From positions 1 to 13,541 of the forward strand of contig JBHHXR010000080.1 in NCBI GenBank assembly GCA_046757205.1: DNA of 13,541 bases. The letters are read 5' to 3'. The notes under the pieces are model-generated. The model was not told the origin of the DNA and ran no database searches. It was given only the letters and a program-made list of their open reading frames with translations. Source of the stretch: JBHHXR01 sp046757205. Lineage in GTDB: Bacteria > Pseudomonadota > Alphaproteobacteria > Rhodobacterales > Rhodobacteraceae. Positions 7,189-13,541 of the stretch are shown in pieces. The position numbers and the translations under genes were made by a program. Numbering within the stretch: the stretch's first letter is position 1; each line of letters opens with the position of its first letter.

Positions 7189-8031
7189 ATGTCGATCAAG
7201 ACCGTTCTTTGTGTTCTCAACACGTCACAGGATGGTGGTGAACTGAAAACTGCAATTGATCTCGCCAAGCGTGCGGAGGCGCATCTCATGGTGCTCGTGC
7301 TCGGTATCGCGCCGCCCGCGCCCTCCTCGCCCTACGGGGTCGTGAGCTCCGACATCTGGGTGCGCGAAAACGAAACCGGCCGCGGCGATGCCCAGCGACG
7401 CGCGGAGAAAATCGAGGCGCAGCTCGCCAAGGCGGGCGTGTCCGCGACGGTCTCGGCGCAGTTCGTCGAGTTTTCCAGTATTTCAACGATCTCCGCCCGT
7501 CATGCCCGCTACGCCGACATCACGCTGGTCTGGCCGGCGTCCGAGCAGTTCGAGAGCTTCCAGAGGGCCGTCATGGACGGCGCCCTGTTTGAGTCCGGAC
7601 GCTCCGTTCTTCTGCTCGGCAACGGAGGCGGCAACGTAACCTTCCCGGAATGCCGCAGGGCGGTGATCGCCTGGGATGCGAGCGTCGAGGCGTCGAAGGC
7701 GGTGCGCGACGCGATCCCGATACTGGCCGGCGCCGAGACGGTGGATGCGGTTCTGGTCGATCCCGAACCGAGCCTCGGCGGCCACGGCCAGGAACCGGGC
7801 GCCGATCTCGGGGCCTATCTGTCGCGCCACGCCGTCGAGGTGACCATCCACCGCGTCCCGCGCGAGGGTCACGGCGTCGCGGATATCATCAACCGCTTTG
7901 CAACCGACCGCGATGCCGATTTGGTGGTGATGGGCGGCTACGCTCATTCGCGCCTGCGCCAGCGCATCTTCGGCGGAACCACCACCGACATGATGAAGAA
8001 CATCCGCCAGCCGATCCTGATGGCGCACTGA
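7189..8031 (+). CDS. Universal stress protein, two tandem Usp domains
   Basis: A 280-aa cytoplasmic protein built of two UspA folds of about 140 aa each. The first (1-145) begins SIKTVLCVLNTSQDGGELKTA and has lost the glycine-rich nucleotide loop. The second (155-280) begins CRRAVIAWDASVEASKAVRDA and ends with DLVVMGGYAHSRLRQRIFGG (about 244-263) then TTTD, the Usp ATP-binding signature G-x2-G-x9-G-(S/T), here with Ala in place of the second Gly. Degeneration of one domain is common in tandem Usps. The family binds ATP or other ligands and supports survival under oxygen, starvation or redox stress; a specific role is not visible. The start ATG has GGAGGA at 7179-7184, 4 nt upstream. The upstream FNR-type box suggests induction at low oxygen. 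It converges with moaA, with 21 nt between stops. Confidence 0.85.
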   Translation: MSIKTVLCVLNTSQDGGELKTAIDLAKRAEAHLMVLVLGIAPPAPSSPYGVVSSDIWVRENETGRGDAQRRAEKIEAQLAKAGVSATVSAQFVEFSSISTISARHARYADITLVWPASEQFESFQRAVMDGALFESGRSVLLLGNGGGNVTFPECRRAVIAWDASVEASKAVRDAIPILAGAETVDAVLVDPEPSLGGHGQEPGADLGAYLSRHAVEVTIHRVPREGHGVADIINRFATDRDADLVVMGGYAHSRLRQRIFGGTTTDMMKNIRQPILMAH

Positions 8032-8052
8032 ATTCGGTGTGGCGCCGGACCG

Positions 8053-9066
8053 TCAGCCGCCGGTGTGGCTCATGTGCCGCGCGACCTCTCCCTGGATCTT
8101 CTGGCGCGAATAGTCGAAGTCGTGCCCCTTGGGTTTGCGCGCGATGGCTTTGTGAATCGCCGCCACGACGGCTTCGTCGTCGCCGGGATTGGCGCGAAGA
8201 ACTTTGCGCAGGTCCGCGTCGTCGTCCTGCCCGAGGCACATGTAGAGCTGCCCGGTGCAGGTCAGCCGCACGCGGTTGCAGTTTTCACAGAAGTTGTGCG
8301 TCAGCGGCGTGATGAAACCGATGCGTCCGTTGGTTTCGTGGACCCGGACGTAGCGCGCCGGACCGCCGGTGCTCAGCGGGATATCCTGCAAGGTCCAGCG
8401 GCTTTCGAGTTCGCGCCGTACATCGCTCAGCGGCCAGTACTGGTCGAGCCGGTCGGCCTCGCCCATGTCGCCCATCGGCATGACCTCGATGAAGGTCAGA
8501 TCGAAGCCGCGCGCGCCGCACCACTCCACGATATCGTGGATCTCGTCGTCGTTTGTGCCCTTGAGGGCGACCGCGTTGATCTTCACCGCCAGCCCCGATT
8601 CCACCGCCGCGTCGATACCGTCCATGACCTGCGCGAACCGGCCCCGGCGGGTGATTTCCCGGAACTTCACCTCGTCGAGCGTATCCAGCGACACGTTGAC
8701 GCGACGCACGCCGCAATCGGCGAGCTGTCCGGCGAATCGCCTGAGCTGCGAGGCGTTGGTGGTCAGTGTCAGTTCGCGCAGCCTGCCCGATGACAGGTGC
8801 CGCGACATCGCCCGAAAGAACGTCATGATGCCCTTGCGGACAAGCGGCTCCCCGCCGGTTATGCGCAGCTTGCGAACCCCCAGACCGATGAAAATCGAAC
8901 ACATGCGGTCGAGTTCCTCGAGGCTCAGAAGGTCAGCCCTGGGCAGGAAGGTCATGCTTTCCGACATGCAGTAGAAGCAGCGGAAATCGCACCTGTCCGT
9001 CACCGAGACCCGCAGGTAGTCGACGGTCCGCGCGAAAGGATCGACAAGGATCTTCGGTGTTTCCAA
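8053..9066 (-). CDS. moaA: GTP 3',8-cyclase (molybdenum cofactor biosynthesis)
   Basis: A 337-aa radical-SAM enzyme for the first step of molybdopterin synthesis, turning GTP into 3',8-cyclo-7,8-dihydro-GTP for MoaC. The N-terminal SAM cluster motif is C26-x3-C30-x2-C33 (RCDFRCFYC). The substrate-binding second cluster is Cys260, Cys263 and Cys277 (NFCENCNRVRLT, then the YMCLG segment). The protein ends in the conserved Gly-Gly needed for radical chemistry. ITGGEP near residue 69 is the SAM-binding GGE motif. The start codon is TTG (9064-9066), chosen because GGGGAGAG lies 5 nt upstream and no internal Met precedes the Fe-S motif. No other moa, moe or mob gene is in the window. It is divergent from the acyl-CoA synthetase gene. 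Confidence 0.96.
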   Translation of the reverse strand: METPKILVDPFARTVDYLRVSVTDRCDFRCFYCMSESMTFLPRADLLSLEELDRMCSIFIGLGVRKLRITGGEPLVRKGIMTFFRAMSRHLSSGRLRELTLTTNASQLRRFAGQLADCGVRRVNVSLDTLDEVKFREITRRGRFAQVMDGIDAAVESGLAVKINAVALKGTNDDEIHDIVEWCGARGFDLTFIEVMPMGDMGEADRLDQYWPLSDVRRELESRWTLQDIPLSTGGPARYVRVHETNGRIGFITPLTHNFCENCNRVRLTCTGQLYMCLGQDDDADLRKVLRANPGDDEAVVAAIHKAIARKPKGHDFDYSRQKIQGEVARHMSHTGG

Positions 9067-9071
9067 TTCGG

Positions 9072-9079
9072 CTCTCCCC
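9072..9079 (-). promoter_or_regulatory. Shine-Dalgarno supporting the TTG start of moaA
   Basis: Read on the minus strand this is GGGGAGAG, 5 nt before TTG at 9066. The next in-frame Met lies after the first two cluster cysteines and would destroy the enzyme, so TTG with this site is the best start. Confidence 0.7.
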
Positions 9080-9129
9080 GGTTTCCGGTCCCTCAGACTA
9101 CCCGAACGCGCCCATGCTCGCCAGCCAGC

Positions 9130-9157
9130 TTGCGCAACTGCCCCTTATACGTAGTGT
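9130..9157 (+). promoter_or_regulatory. Weak candidate promoter for the acyl-CoA synthetase, containing TTGCGCAA palindrome
   Basis: TTGCGC (9130-9135) and TAGTGT (9152-9157) are separated by 16 nt in the 121-nt gap between the divergent moaA and synthetase genes. The -35 element is the left part of a perfect 8-bp palindrome TTGCGCAA (9130-9137), which could alternatively be an operator. Matches to sigma70 consensus are partial. Confidence 0.25.
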
Positions 9158-9187
9158 AGCGGATAATTGAAAGAAGGTGCGAAGCCG

Positions 9188-10825
9188 ATGAAGGTCGAAC
9201 GCAGTATTGCCGGACCGCTCCCCTGGCAAGAGATGCGTGCGGCATTCAGGTGGAATGTGCCTGAGTTCTTCAACATCGCCGAGGCCATCTGCGAACGCTG
9301 GGCGCGGGCCGATCCGGAGCGTTTGGCGCTGACCTATCTTGACCGGGACGACCAGCTTCGCCGGTATTCCTATGGCGATCTGTCGCGGGCGTCTTCCCGG
9401 CTGGCCAACGCGCTTTCGGCGCGTGGACTGCGACGCGGTCAACGCTGCGCGGTATTGCTGCCGCAGACGCCGGAAACCACGATCACCCATCTTGCCTGCT
9501 ACAAGATCGGCGCCATCGTCGTTCCGCTGTTCACGCTCTTCGGCGAGGAGGGCCTGCGCTACCGCCTGCAGGACTCGGGGGCGGCCGTCGTTGTCACGGA
9601 CGCGGCCAATCTGCCCAAGATACTGAACATCCGGGAACTGCTCCCTGATTTGAAATCCGTCTTGTCGATAGATGGCCCGTCGGAACCGGCGACGGGATTC
9701 TGGCAGGAGATCGAAAACGCCTCGGACCGCCTCGAATGTGCCAGGACATCGGCGGACGATCCGGCGTTCCTGTCCTACACATCGGGCACGACCGGTCCGC
9801 CCAAGGGCGCGCTTCATGCACACCGCGTGCTGATCGGGCATCTGCCCGGGGTTGAAACGCATCACGATTTCCTGCCGCAGGAAGGCGACTGCATGTGGAC
9901 GCCGGCCGACTGGGCCTGGATGGGCGGGCTTGCCAACGTGATGATGCCGAGCCTGTTTTTCGGCGTCCCGCTGGTGGCGCACAGAATGGCGAAATTCGAC
10001 CCGGAAAAGGCGTTCTGGCTGATGGAAAAACTGGGTGTCCGTAACACTTTCCTGCCGCCCACGGCCTTGAAACTCATGCGCTCCGCCGGTATCGGCCGCG
10101 CCCAGCCAAAGCTTCGCAGCGTCGGTTCCGGCGGTGAAGCGCTGGGCACCGAACTGCTCGACTGGGGCCGCGAAGTTCTTGGCGTCACCATCAACGAATT
10201 CTACGGCCAGACCGAGTGCAATCTCGTGCTCGGCAACAGCCACCAGGTCATGGCCCCGCGCAACGGTTCCACCGGTAAACCGGTTCCCGGGCACACCGTT
10301 GCGGTAATCGACGACGCCGGCAACGAACTGCCCGCCGGCAAGACCGGCGAGATCGCGGTGCGCCGCCCCGACCCGGCCATGTTCCTGAAATACTGGAACA
10401 TGCCGGACAAGACCGCCGAGAAGTTCACCGCCGACTGGATGCGCACCGGCGACGAGGGATCGGTGGACGCCGACGGCTATTTCTTTTTCTCGTCACGGAC
10501 CGACGACGTCATCACTTCGTCGGGCTACCGGATCGGGCCGGCCGAGGTCGAGGATTGCCTTGCCGGTCATCGCGACGTGACGATGGCCGCCGTCGTCGGT
10601 GTGCCCGATCCGGTGCGCACCGAAACCGTCAAGGCCTTCGTGGTGCTGCGCCCCGGCTGCCGGCGCGCCGGGCTCGACGCGGAGTTGATTTCCCGCGTTC
10701 GCGAAAGACTGTCGCCGCATGTCGCGCCCAGGCAGGTCGAGTTCGTCGATTCACTGCCGATGACCGCGACGGGCAAGATCATGCGCCGCGAACTGCGTCT
10801 GCGGGAAGAGGAAAAAAAGGACTGA
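9188..10825 (+). CDS. AMP-forming acyl-CoA synthetase (acetyl/medium-chain type)
   Basis: A 545-aa member of the ANL adenylating superfamily: it activates a carboxylic acid as acyl-AMP and then forms the CoA thioester. The motifs lie in order: P-loop YTSGTTGPPKG at 197-207, EFYGQTE at 337-343, TGDEG at 420-424, the hinge region SSRTDDVITSSGYRIGPAEV at 435-454, and the catalytic lysine Lys530 in TATGKIMRREL (526-536). The layout resembles acetyl-CoA synthetase-like and medium-chain (ACSM) enzymes rather than long-chain FadD. At 545 aa it is shorter than canonical Acs (about 650). The substrate is not determinable. The ATG at 9188 with AGAAGG at 9172-9177 is preferred over a TTG 21 nt upstream. 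It stands alone between divergent moaA and convergent glmU. Confidence 0.88.
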   Translation: MKVERSIAGPLPWQEMRAAFRWNVPEFFNIAEAICERWARADPERLALTYLDRDDQLRRYSYGDLSRASSRLANALSARGLRRGQRCAVLLPQTPETTITHLACYKIGAIVVPLFTLFGEEGLRYRLQDSGAAVVVTDAANLPKILNIRELLPDLKSVLSIDGPSEPATGFWQEIENASDRLECARTSADDPAFLSYTSGTTGPPKGALHAHRVLIGHLPGVETHHDFLPQEGDCMWTPADWAWMGGLANVMMPSLFFGVPLVAHRMAKFDPEKAFWLMEKLGVRNTFLPPTALKLMRSAGIGRAQPKLRSVGSGGEALGTELLDWGREVLGVTINEFYGQTECNLVLGNSHQVMAPRNGSTGKPVPGHTVAVIDDAGNELPAGKTGEIAVRRPDPAMFLKYWNMPDKTAEKFTADWMRTGDEGSVDADGYFFFSSRTDDVITSSGYRIGPAEVEDCLAGHRDVTMAAVVGVPDPVRTETVKAFVVLRPGCRRAGLDAELISRVRERLSPHVAPRQVEFVDSLPMTATGKIMRRELRLREEEKKD

Positions 10826-10888
10826 ACACCGTTCGGTTGCGCCGGGGCCGGGGCCGCCGCCGTCCGAAGCGCGATGCCGGAAGCGTAG

Positions 10889-12241
10889 TCACTTCCCGGA
10901 GTTCCGCGCTTTCAGCGCCCGCAGCCGGTCCATCAGCCGCTTGCCCAGCTTCGGCTTGGTTTCCTGCCGGCCGCGCCCCAGCGCCAGCGCCCCTTCCGGA
11001 ACGTCGGAAGTGATCACCGAACCGGAGCCGACAAGGGCGTCGTCGCCAATCCGGACCGGCGCGACCAGCGCCGAATTGGAGCCGATGAAGGCCCTCGCGC
11101 CGATTTCCGTTCGGTGCTTGAACACGCCGTCGTAGTTGCACGTTATGGTCCCGGCGCCGATGTTCGCGGCGGCGCCAACCTCGGTGTCGCCGATATAGCT
11201 CAGGTGGTTCACCTTTGCGCCGTGGGCGACATGCGACGCCTTGACCTCGACGAAATTGCCGATGCGCGCGCCGTCGTCGATATCGGCGCCGGGGCGCAGC
11301 CGCGCAAAGGGTCCGACCTGCACGCCGCGGCCGATCCGGCACCCCTCCAGATGGCTGAATGCCCGGATGGTCGCGCCGTCCTCGACGATGACGCCGCGCC
11401 CGAAGCGGACGTTCGGCTCGATGACGACGTCGCGGCCGAGTTCCGTGTCGTAGGACATGTACACCGTTTCCGGGTCCTGCATCGTCACGCCGGCGGTCAT
11501 CGCCGAGGCTCGGGCGCGCGACTGAAACACCCGCTCCGCCGCCGCCAGATCGACGCGCGAGTTCACGCCGAGCGTCTCCTCCTCGCGGCACTCCACGGCG
11601 GCGCAGTTCAGGCCGCGCTCGCGCGCGATCCCGACTATGTCGGTCAGGTAGTATTCTCCCTTGGCATTGTCGTTCTTCACCTCGTCGATCAGCGAGAAAA
11701 GCGTTTCGCGGCCGGCGCAGACGACGCCTGAATTGCACAGGTCGATTGCCAGTTCCGCGGGGGTGGCGTCCTTTGCCTCGACAATCGCTTGCAGCGCGCC
11801 GCCGCGGGCGATCAGCCGGCCAGAGCCCGCCGGGTCTCTCGCGCGGAATCCCAATACCACGACGGCGTTGCCGGCGCCCCGCGCCTCTCTCATTTTGTTC
11901 AGTGTTTCCAAGCGGATAAATGGCGTATCCCCGTACAGTACAAGAACGTCCCCCGGGAAATCCGAAAGCAGGTCCCGCGCCTGCGCCACCGCATGACCGG
12001 TTCCTTGCCTGGGGTCCTGGTGCACGAATTCCGCTCGCGGGTCATGCGCCCGCGCTGCTGCCTCGACCGCTGCGGCGCCGCTGCCGGTCACCAGCACGGT
12101 ACGCGCGGCCTTGAATTTGAGCGCCGTGTCCATCGCGTGCACCACGAGCGGCGCACCGGCGACCTCGTGCAGTAGTTTCGGCGTCGCCGAGCGCATTCGC
12201 GTGCCTTCTCCAGCCGCCAGAATTATGACCGCCGCTTCCAT
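10889..12241 (-). CDS. glmU: Bifunctional GlcN-1-P acetyltransferase / GlcNAc-1-P uridylyltransferase
   Basis: A 450-aa enzyme (E. coli GlmU is 456 aa) making UDP-N-acetylglucosamine for peptidoglycan and lipopolysaccharide. The N-terminal Rossmann uridylyltransferase domain shows LAAGEGTRM (9-17) with Lys22 and the YGDTP metal site. The C-terminal left-handed beta-helix acetyltransferase, from about residue 250, shows hexapeptide repeats, the catalytic-histidine segment KVNHLSYIGD, and GAGTITCNYDG. The start ATG has GGGAGG on the minus strand at 12249-12254, 7 nt upstream. glmS, often next to glmU in alphaproteobacteria, is not here: the downstream neighbour converges after 63 nt. The phosphatase gene diverges from its start, an arrangement I recall as common in this class. 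Confidence 0.97.
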   Translation of the reverse strand: MEAAVIILAAGEGTRMRSATPKLLHEVAGAPLVVHAMDTALKFKAARTVLVTGSGAAAVEAAARAHDPRAEFVHQDPRQGTGHAVAQARDLLSDFPGDVLVLYGDTPFIRLETLNKMREARGAGNAVVVLGFRARDPAGSGRLIARGGALQAIVEAKDATPAELAIDLCNSGVVCAGRETLFSLIDEVKNDNAKGEYYLTDIVGIARERGLNCAAVECREEETLGVNSRVDLAAAERVFQSRARASAMTAGVTMQDPETVYMSYDTELGRDVVIEPNVRFGRGVIVEDGATIRAFSHLEGCRIGRGVQVGPFARLRPGADIDDGARIGNFVEVKASHVAHGAKVNHLSYIGDTEVGAAANIGAGTITCNYDGVFKHRTEIGARAFIGSNSALVAPVRIGDDALVGSGSVITSDVPEGALALGRGRQETKPKLGKRLMDRLRALKARNSGK

Positions 12242-12371
12242 CTGCCCGCCTCCCGCATTGCCATGCCCCGGTTTCTAACAGCGCCGGCGTGGTTGGGAAA
12301 GGCGCCCTTGGCCGGACGGCGGCAAGCCTGTTATGGCAGGGCGGATACGCAACAGCGAACGGGGCACGGCG

Positions 12372-13040
12372 ATGCGGGCCGCCATTTTCGATCTCGACGG
12401 CACGCTGGCCGATACCAGCGACGACTTGATCGCCGCGGCCAATTCCTGCTTCGAGAGGGACTGGCTCGATCCGGTGGCCGACGTGGCCACAGCCTTCGCC
12501 GGTGGCCGGGCGATGCTCCGGCTGGCGCTGGAAAGGGCCGGCGATGGCGTTGACCAGAGCGATTTCGAGACGCTTTTCGGGCGGTTTCTCGAGGCATATT
12601 CGGCAGGTCTTGATGTGCATTCGCAGCTCTATCCCGGCGCTGCCGAGTGCTTGGAGCGGTTGTCCGGGGCGGGTTGGCGGCTCGGCGTGTGCACCAACAA
12701 GCCCGAGGCGCTGGCCCGCAGGTTGCTGCATTCGCTTGGCGTCCTGCCCGTGCTGGGCGCGCTGGTGGGTGCCGACACGCTGCCGGTGCGAAAACCCGAT
12801 CCGCGGCCTTTGCAGGAAACCGCGCGGCGTCTCGGCGTCGGCATGGCGCGAACCGTGATGATCGGCGATTCCGCGCCCGATCTCGCCGCCGCCCTTGCAG
12901 CCGGCGTTCCGGGCGTCATCTGTACGTTCTATGCCCGCCCGCCCGGGGACCCGCCCCTCCGCGCGGCCGCGTCGTTCAGTCATTTCCGACAGCTTCCGGC
13001 GCTGCTCGATCGGATGATACCGGTGACCGGCGCGGTCTGA
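12372..13040 (+). CDS. HAD-family hydrolase, phosphoglycolate phosphatase-like
   Basis: A 222-aa haloacid dehalogenase-superfamily phosphatase. Motif I is FDLDGTLADT (6-15), with nucleophile Asp7 and acid/base Asp9. Motif II is the Thr in VCTNKPEA. Motif III is the Lys in RKPDPRP. Motif IV is MIGDSAPDLAAA with the Mg-binding Asp pair. A C1 helical cap lies between motifs I and II. Length and cap fit Gph, which removes phosphate from 2-phosphoglycolate, but related enzymes act on pyrophosphate, nucleotides or sugar phosphates, so the substrate is inferred only. The ATG at 12372 is preferred because it precedes motif I by the usual few residues; its Shine-Dalgarno is weak (GGGGC). An upstream in-frame start at 12333 would add 13 residues. 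It is divergent from glmU, with a 130-nt gap. Confidence 0.87.
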   Translation: MRAAIFDLDGTLADTSDDLIAAANSCFERDWLDPVADVATAFAGGRAMLRLALERAGDGVDQSDFETLFGRFLEAYSAGLDVHSQLYPGAAECLERLSGAGWRLGVCTNKPEALARRLLHSLGVLPVLGALVGADTLPVRKPDPRPLQETARRLGVGMARTVMIGDSAPDLAAALAAGVPGVICTFYARPPGDPPLRAAASFSHFRQLPALLDRMIPVTGAV

Positions 13041-13067
13041 CGGCCCGCCCGGGGCCGAATATCCGGC

Positions 13068-13097
13068 TTGTCTTTTCGGGGCCATCGCGGCTATCTA
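13068..13097 (+). promoter_or_regulatory. Probable promoter of tRNA-Gly(TCC)
   Basis: TTGTCT (13068-13073) and TATCTA (13092-13097) are 18 nt apart and end 10 nt before the mature tRNA 5' end, a typical close tRNA promoter position. A small GCCG/CGGC hairpin at 13054-13067 sits just upstream. Confidence 0.5.
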
Positions 13098-13107
13098 GGC
13101 GCCGGAC

Positions 13108-13181
13108 GCGGGTGTAGCTCAATGGTAGAGCAGCAGCCTTCCAAGCTGAATACGTGGGTTCGATTCCCATCACCCGCTCCA
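13108..13181 (+). tRNA. tRNA-Gly, anticodon TCC
   Basis: A 74-nt cloverleaf. The acceptor GCGGGTG (13108-13114) pairs with CACCCGC (13171-13177), followed by discriminator T and an encoded CCA (13179-13181). The D arm is AGCTCAATGGTAGAGC. The anticodon loop is CTTCCAA (13138-13144) with TCC at 13140-13142; its stem has four pairs plus one G-A mismatch at the top. The T arm contains GGTTCGATTCC. It reads GGA glycine codons (and GGG by wobble). The opposite strand gives the familiar spurious peptide MGIEPTYSAWKAAALPLSYT seen over tRNA-Gly genes. Confidence 0.97.
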
Positions 13182-13203
13182 ACGCTCAGCTGTCCTTACC
13201 GGA

Positions 13204-13241
13204 GACATGGGTAACGGAGCGCACCCAGGACACGGGTGACG
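13204..13241. repeat. Imperfect 13-bp direct repeat downstream of the tRNA
   Basis: GACATGGGTAACG (13204-13216) and GACACGGGTGACG (13229-13241) match at 11 of 13 positions with a 25-nt period. TGGGT/ACCCA (13208-13212, 13223-13227) can also pair. The location just 3' of a tRNA gene and the sequence flavour resemble a degraded insertion-sequence end, but no transposase is present. The rest of 13182-13379 holds nothing I can assign. Confidence 0.4.
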
Positions 13242-13379
13242 ATCGCGCGCCGCACGCAATGCCGGCGAATTGCCGGGTTCCTTGTTCAGGTCCGGATATC
13301 CCCGGGGTTCAAGGCCGTCGGCCGGGGCGCGCCGCGGCCCGGTTCAATTCGCACGGATGACCTGCGTCGGCCAGGCAGA

Positions 13380-13408
13380 TTGTCATGCGCCGGCGGCTTG
13401 CCTAAACT
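13380..13408 (+). promoter_or_regulatory. Sigma70-like promoter of the secreted-protein gene
   Basis: TTGTCA (13380-13385), a 17-nt spacer and TAAACT (13403-13408) match consensus at 5/6 and 4/6 positions. The predicted leader is about 28 nt and contains the strong Shine-Dalgarno AGGAGGAGG at 13428-13436. Confidence 0.55.
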
Positions 13409-13442
13409 CGATTCGCACAGTCAAGCCAGGAGGAGGATTCAG

Positions 13443-13541
13443 ATGGCGCGAATTTCAGTAATGGCGACGGTTCTGGCCCTGGCTGTTCTGGGCGCGCCGG
13501 TCGCGTCGTCGCAGACCATCGACGCGCGGAATCCCGAAGCG
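13443..13541 (+). CDS. N-terminus of an unidentified secreted/periplasmic protein (3' end outside window)
   Basis: 33 codons are visible before the window ends. The ATG has AGGAGGAGG at 13428-13436, 6 nt upstream. The first about 24 residues form a Sec signal peptide: MAR, a hydrophobic core (ISVMATVLALAVLGAPVA) and a likely signal peptidase I site after an Ala-Ser-Ser or nearby small-residue stretch. The mature start would be near QTIDARNPEA. An alternative Met lies at residue 7. The mature start vaguely recalls small YbjN-type periplasmic proteins of alphaproteobacteria, but this is too short to assign. Confidence 0.7.
   Translation, partial: MARISVMATVLALAVLGAPVASSQTIDARNPEA

Noticed and set aside
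10826..10888. Bidirectional terminator between the acyl-CoA synthetase and glmU
   Set aside because: There is only a weak TTCGG/CCGAA pairing and no T tract on either strand.
13054..13076. Hairpin GCCG/CGGC followed by TTGTCTTTT, as a terminator for the HAD gene
   Set aside because: The stem is only 4 bp and the T-rich tract doubles as the -35 of a better-supported tRNA promoter. Termination here is possible but not supported.
12042..13085. A 347-codon minus-strand frame over the HAD hydrolase and the glmU start
   Set aside because: The HAD motifs on the plus strand and the GlmU N-terminus in another minus frame explain this DNA; the long frame has low-complexity composition.
12976..13182. 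A minus-strand peptide beginning MERVMGIEPTYSAWKAAALP
   Set aside because: This is the well-known false protein produced by translating the reverse strand of tRNA-Gly genes.
13154..13360. A plus-strand frame starting inside the tRNA (MGSIPITRS...)
   Set aside because: It begins in the tRNA T arm, continues through the repeat and non-coding DNA, and has no Shine-Dalgarno or protein character.

Overview
The window looks like a chromosomal segment of a high-GC alphaproteobacterium. The evidence is the GC-rich, strongly third-position-biased coding sequence (which creates very long shadow reading frames), the alphaproteobacterial style of the MoaA N-terminus (DPFARTVDYLRVSVTDRCDF), the divergent glmU / HAD-phosphatase pair, and a tRNA-Gly(TCC) with an encoded CCA end. 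I cannot name a genus. No phage, transposase, CRISPR array or plasmid gene is visible.

Layout. Positions 2-79 hold the last 25 codons of a gene that reads like the C-terminus of a LysR-type regulator. A rightward block follows: an 805-aa flavoprotein of the sarcosine/dimethylglycine dehydrogenase type (233-2650), a zinc-dependent beta-keto acid cleavage enzyme (2720-3550) and, 6 nt later, a 724-aa fusion of an NADH-dehydrogenase-like flavoprotein with selenide,water dikinase SelD (3557-5731). Facing it, with 50 bp of 3' overlap, is mnmH/selU, the tRNA 2-selenouridine synthase (5682-6779, minus). It is preceded on the same strand by a 66-aa charged helical protein (6826-7026). The two selenium genes give the pair needed for selenium modification of tRNA wobble uridine: SelD makes selenophosphate and MnmH uses it. 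selA, selB and tRNA-Sec are not in the window.

A divergent intergenic region (7027-7188) separates this from a two-domain universal stress protein (7189-8031). It carries a good match to an FNR/FixK-type box (7100-7113) at class II spacing from a -10 element. moaA (molybdenum cofactor, 8053-9066, minus, TTG start) converges on usp and is divergent from an AMP-forming acyl-CoA synthetase (9188-10825). glmU (10889-12241, minus; UDP-GlcNAc synthesis) converges on the synthetase and is divergent from a phosphoglycolate-phosphatase-like HAD hydrolase (12372-13040). tRNA-Gly(TCC) (13108-13181) follows, then a non-coding stretch with a short imperfect repeat, then the start of a secreted protein (13443 to the window end) behind a recognisable promoter and strong Shine-Dalgarno.

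Most of the window is ordinary metabolism and housekeeping. The points worth a second look are the selenium locus (fused SelD coupled to a catabolic gene, tail-to-tail overlap with mnmH, unknown small protein beside mnmH) and the putative oxygen-responsive promoter of the stress protein. I did not find a clearly new defence or mobile system.
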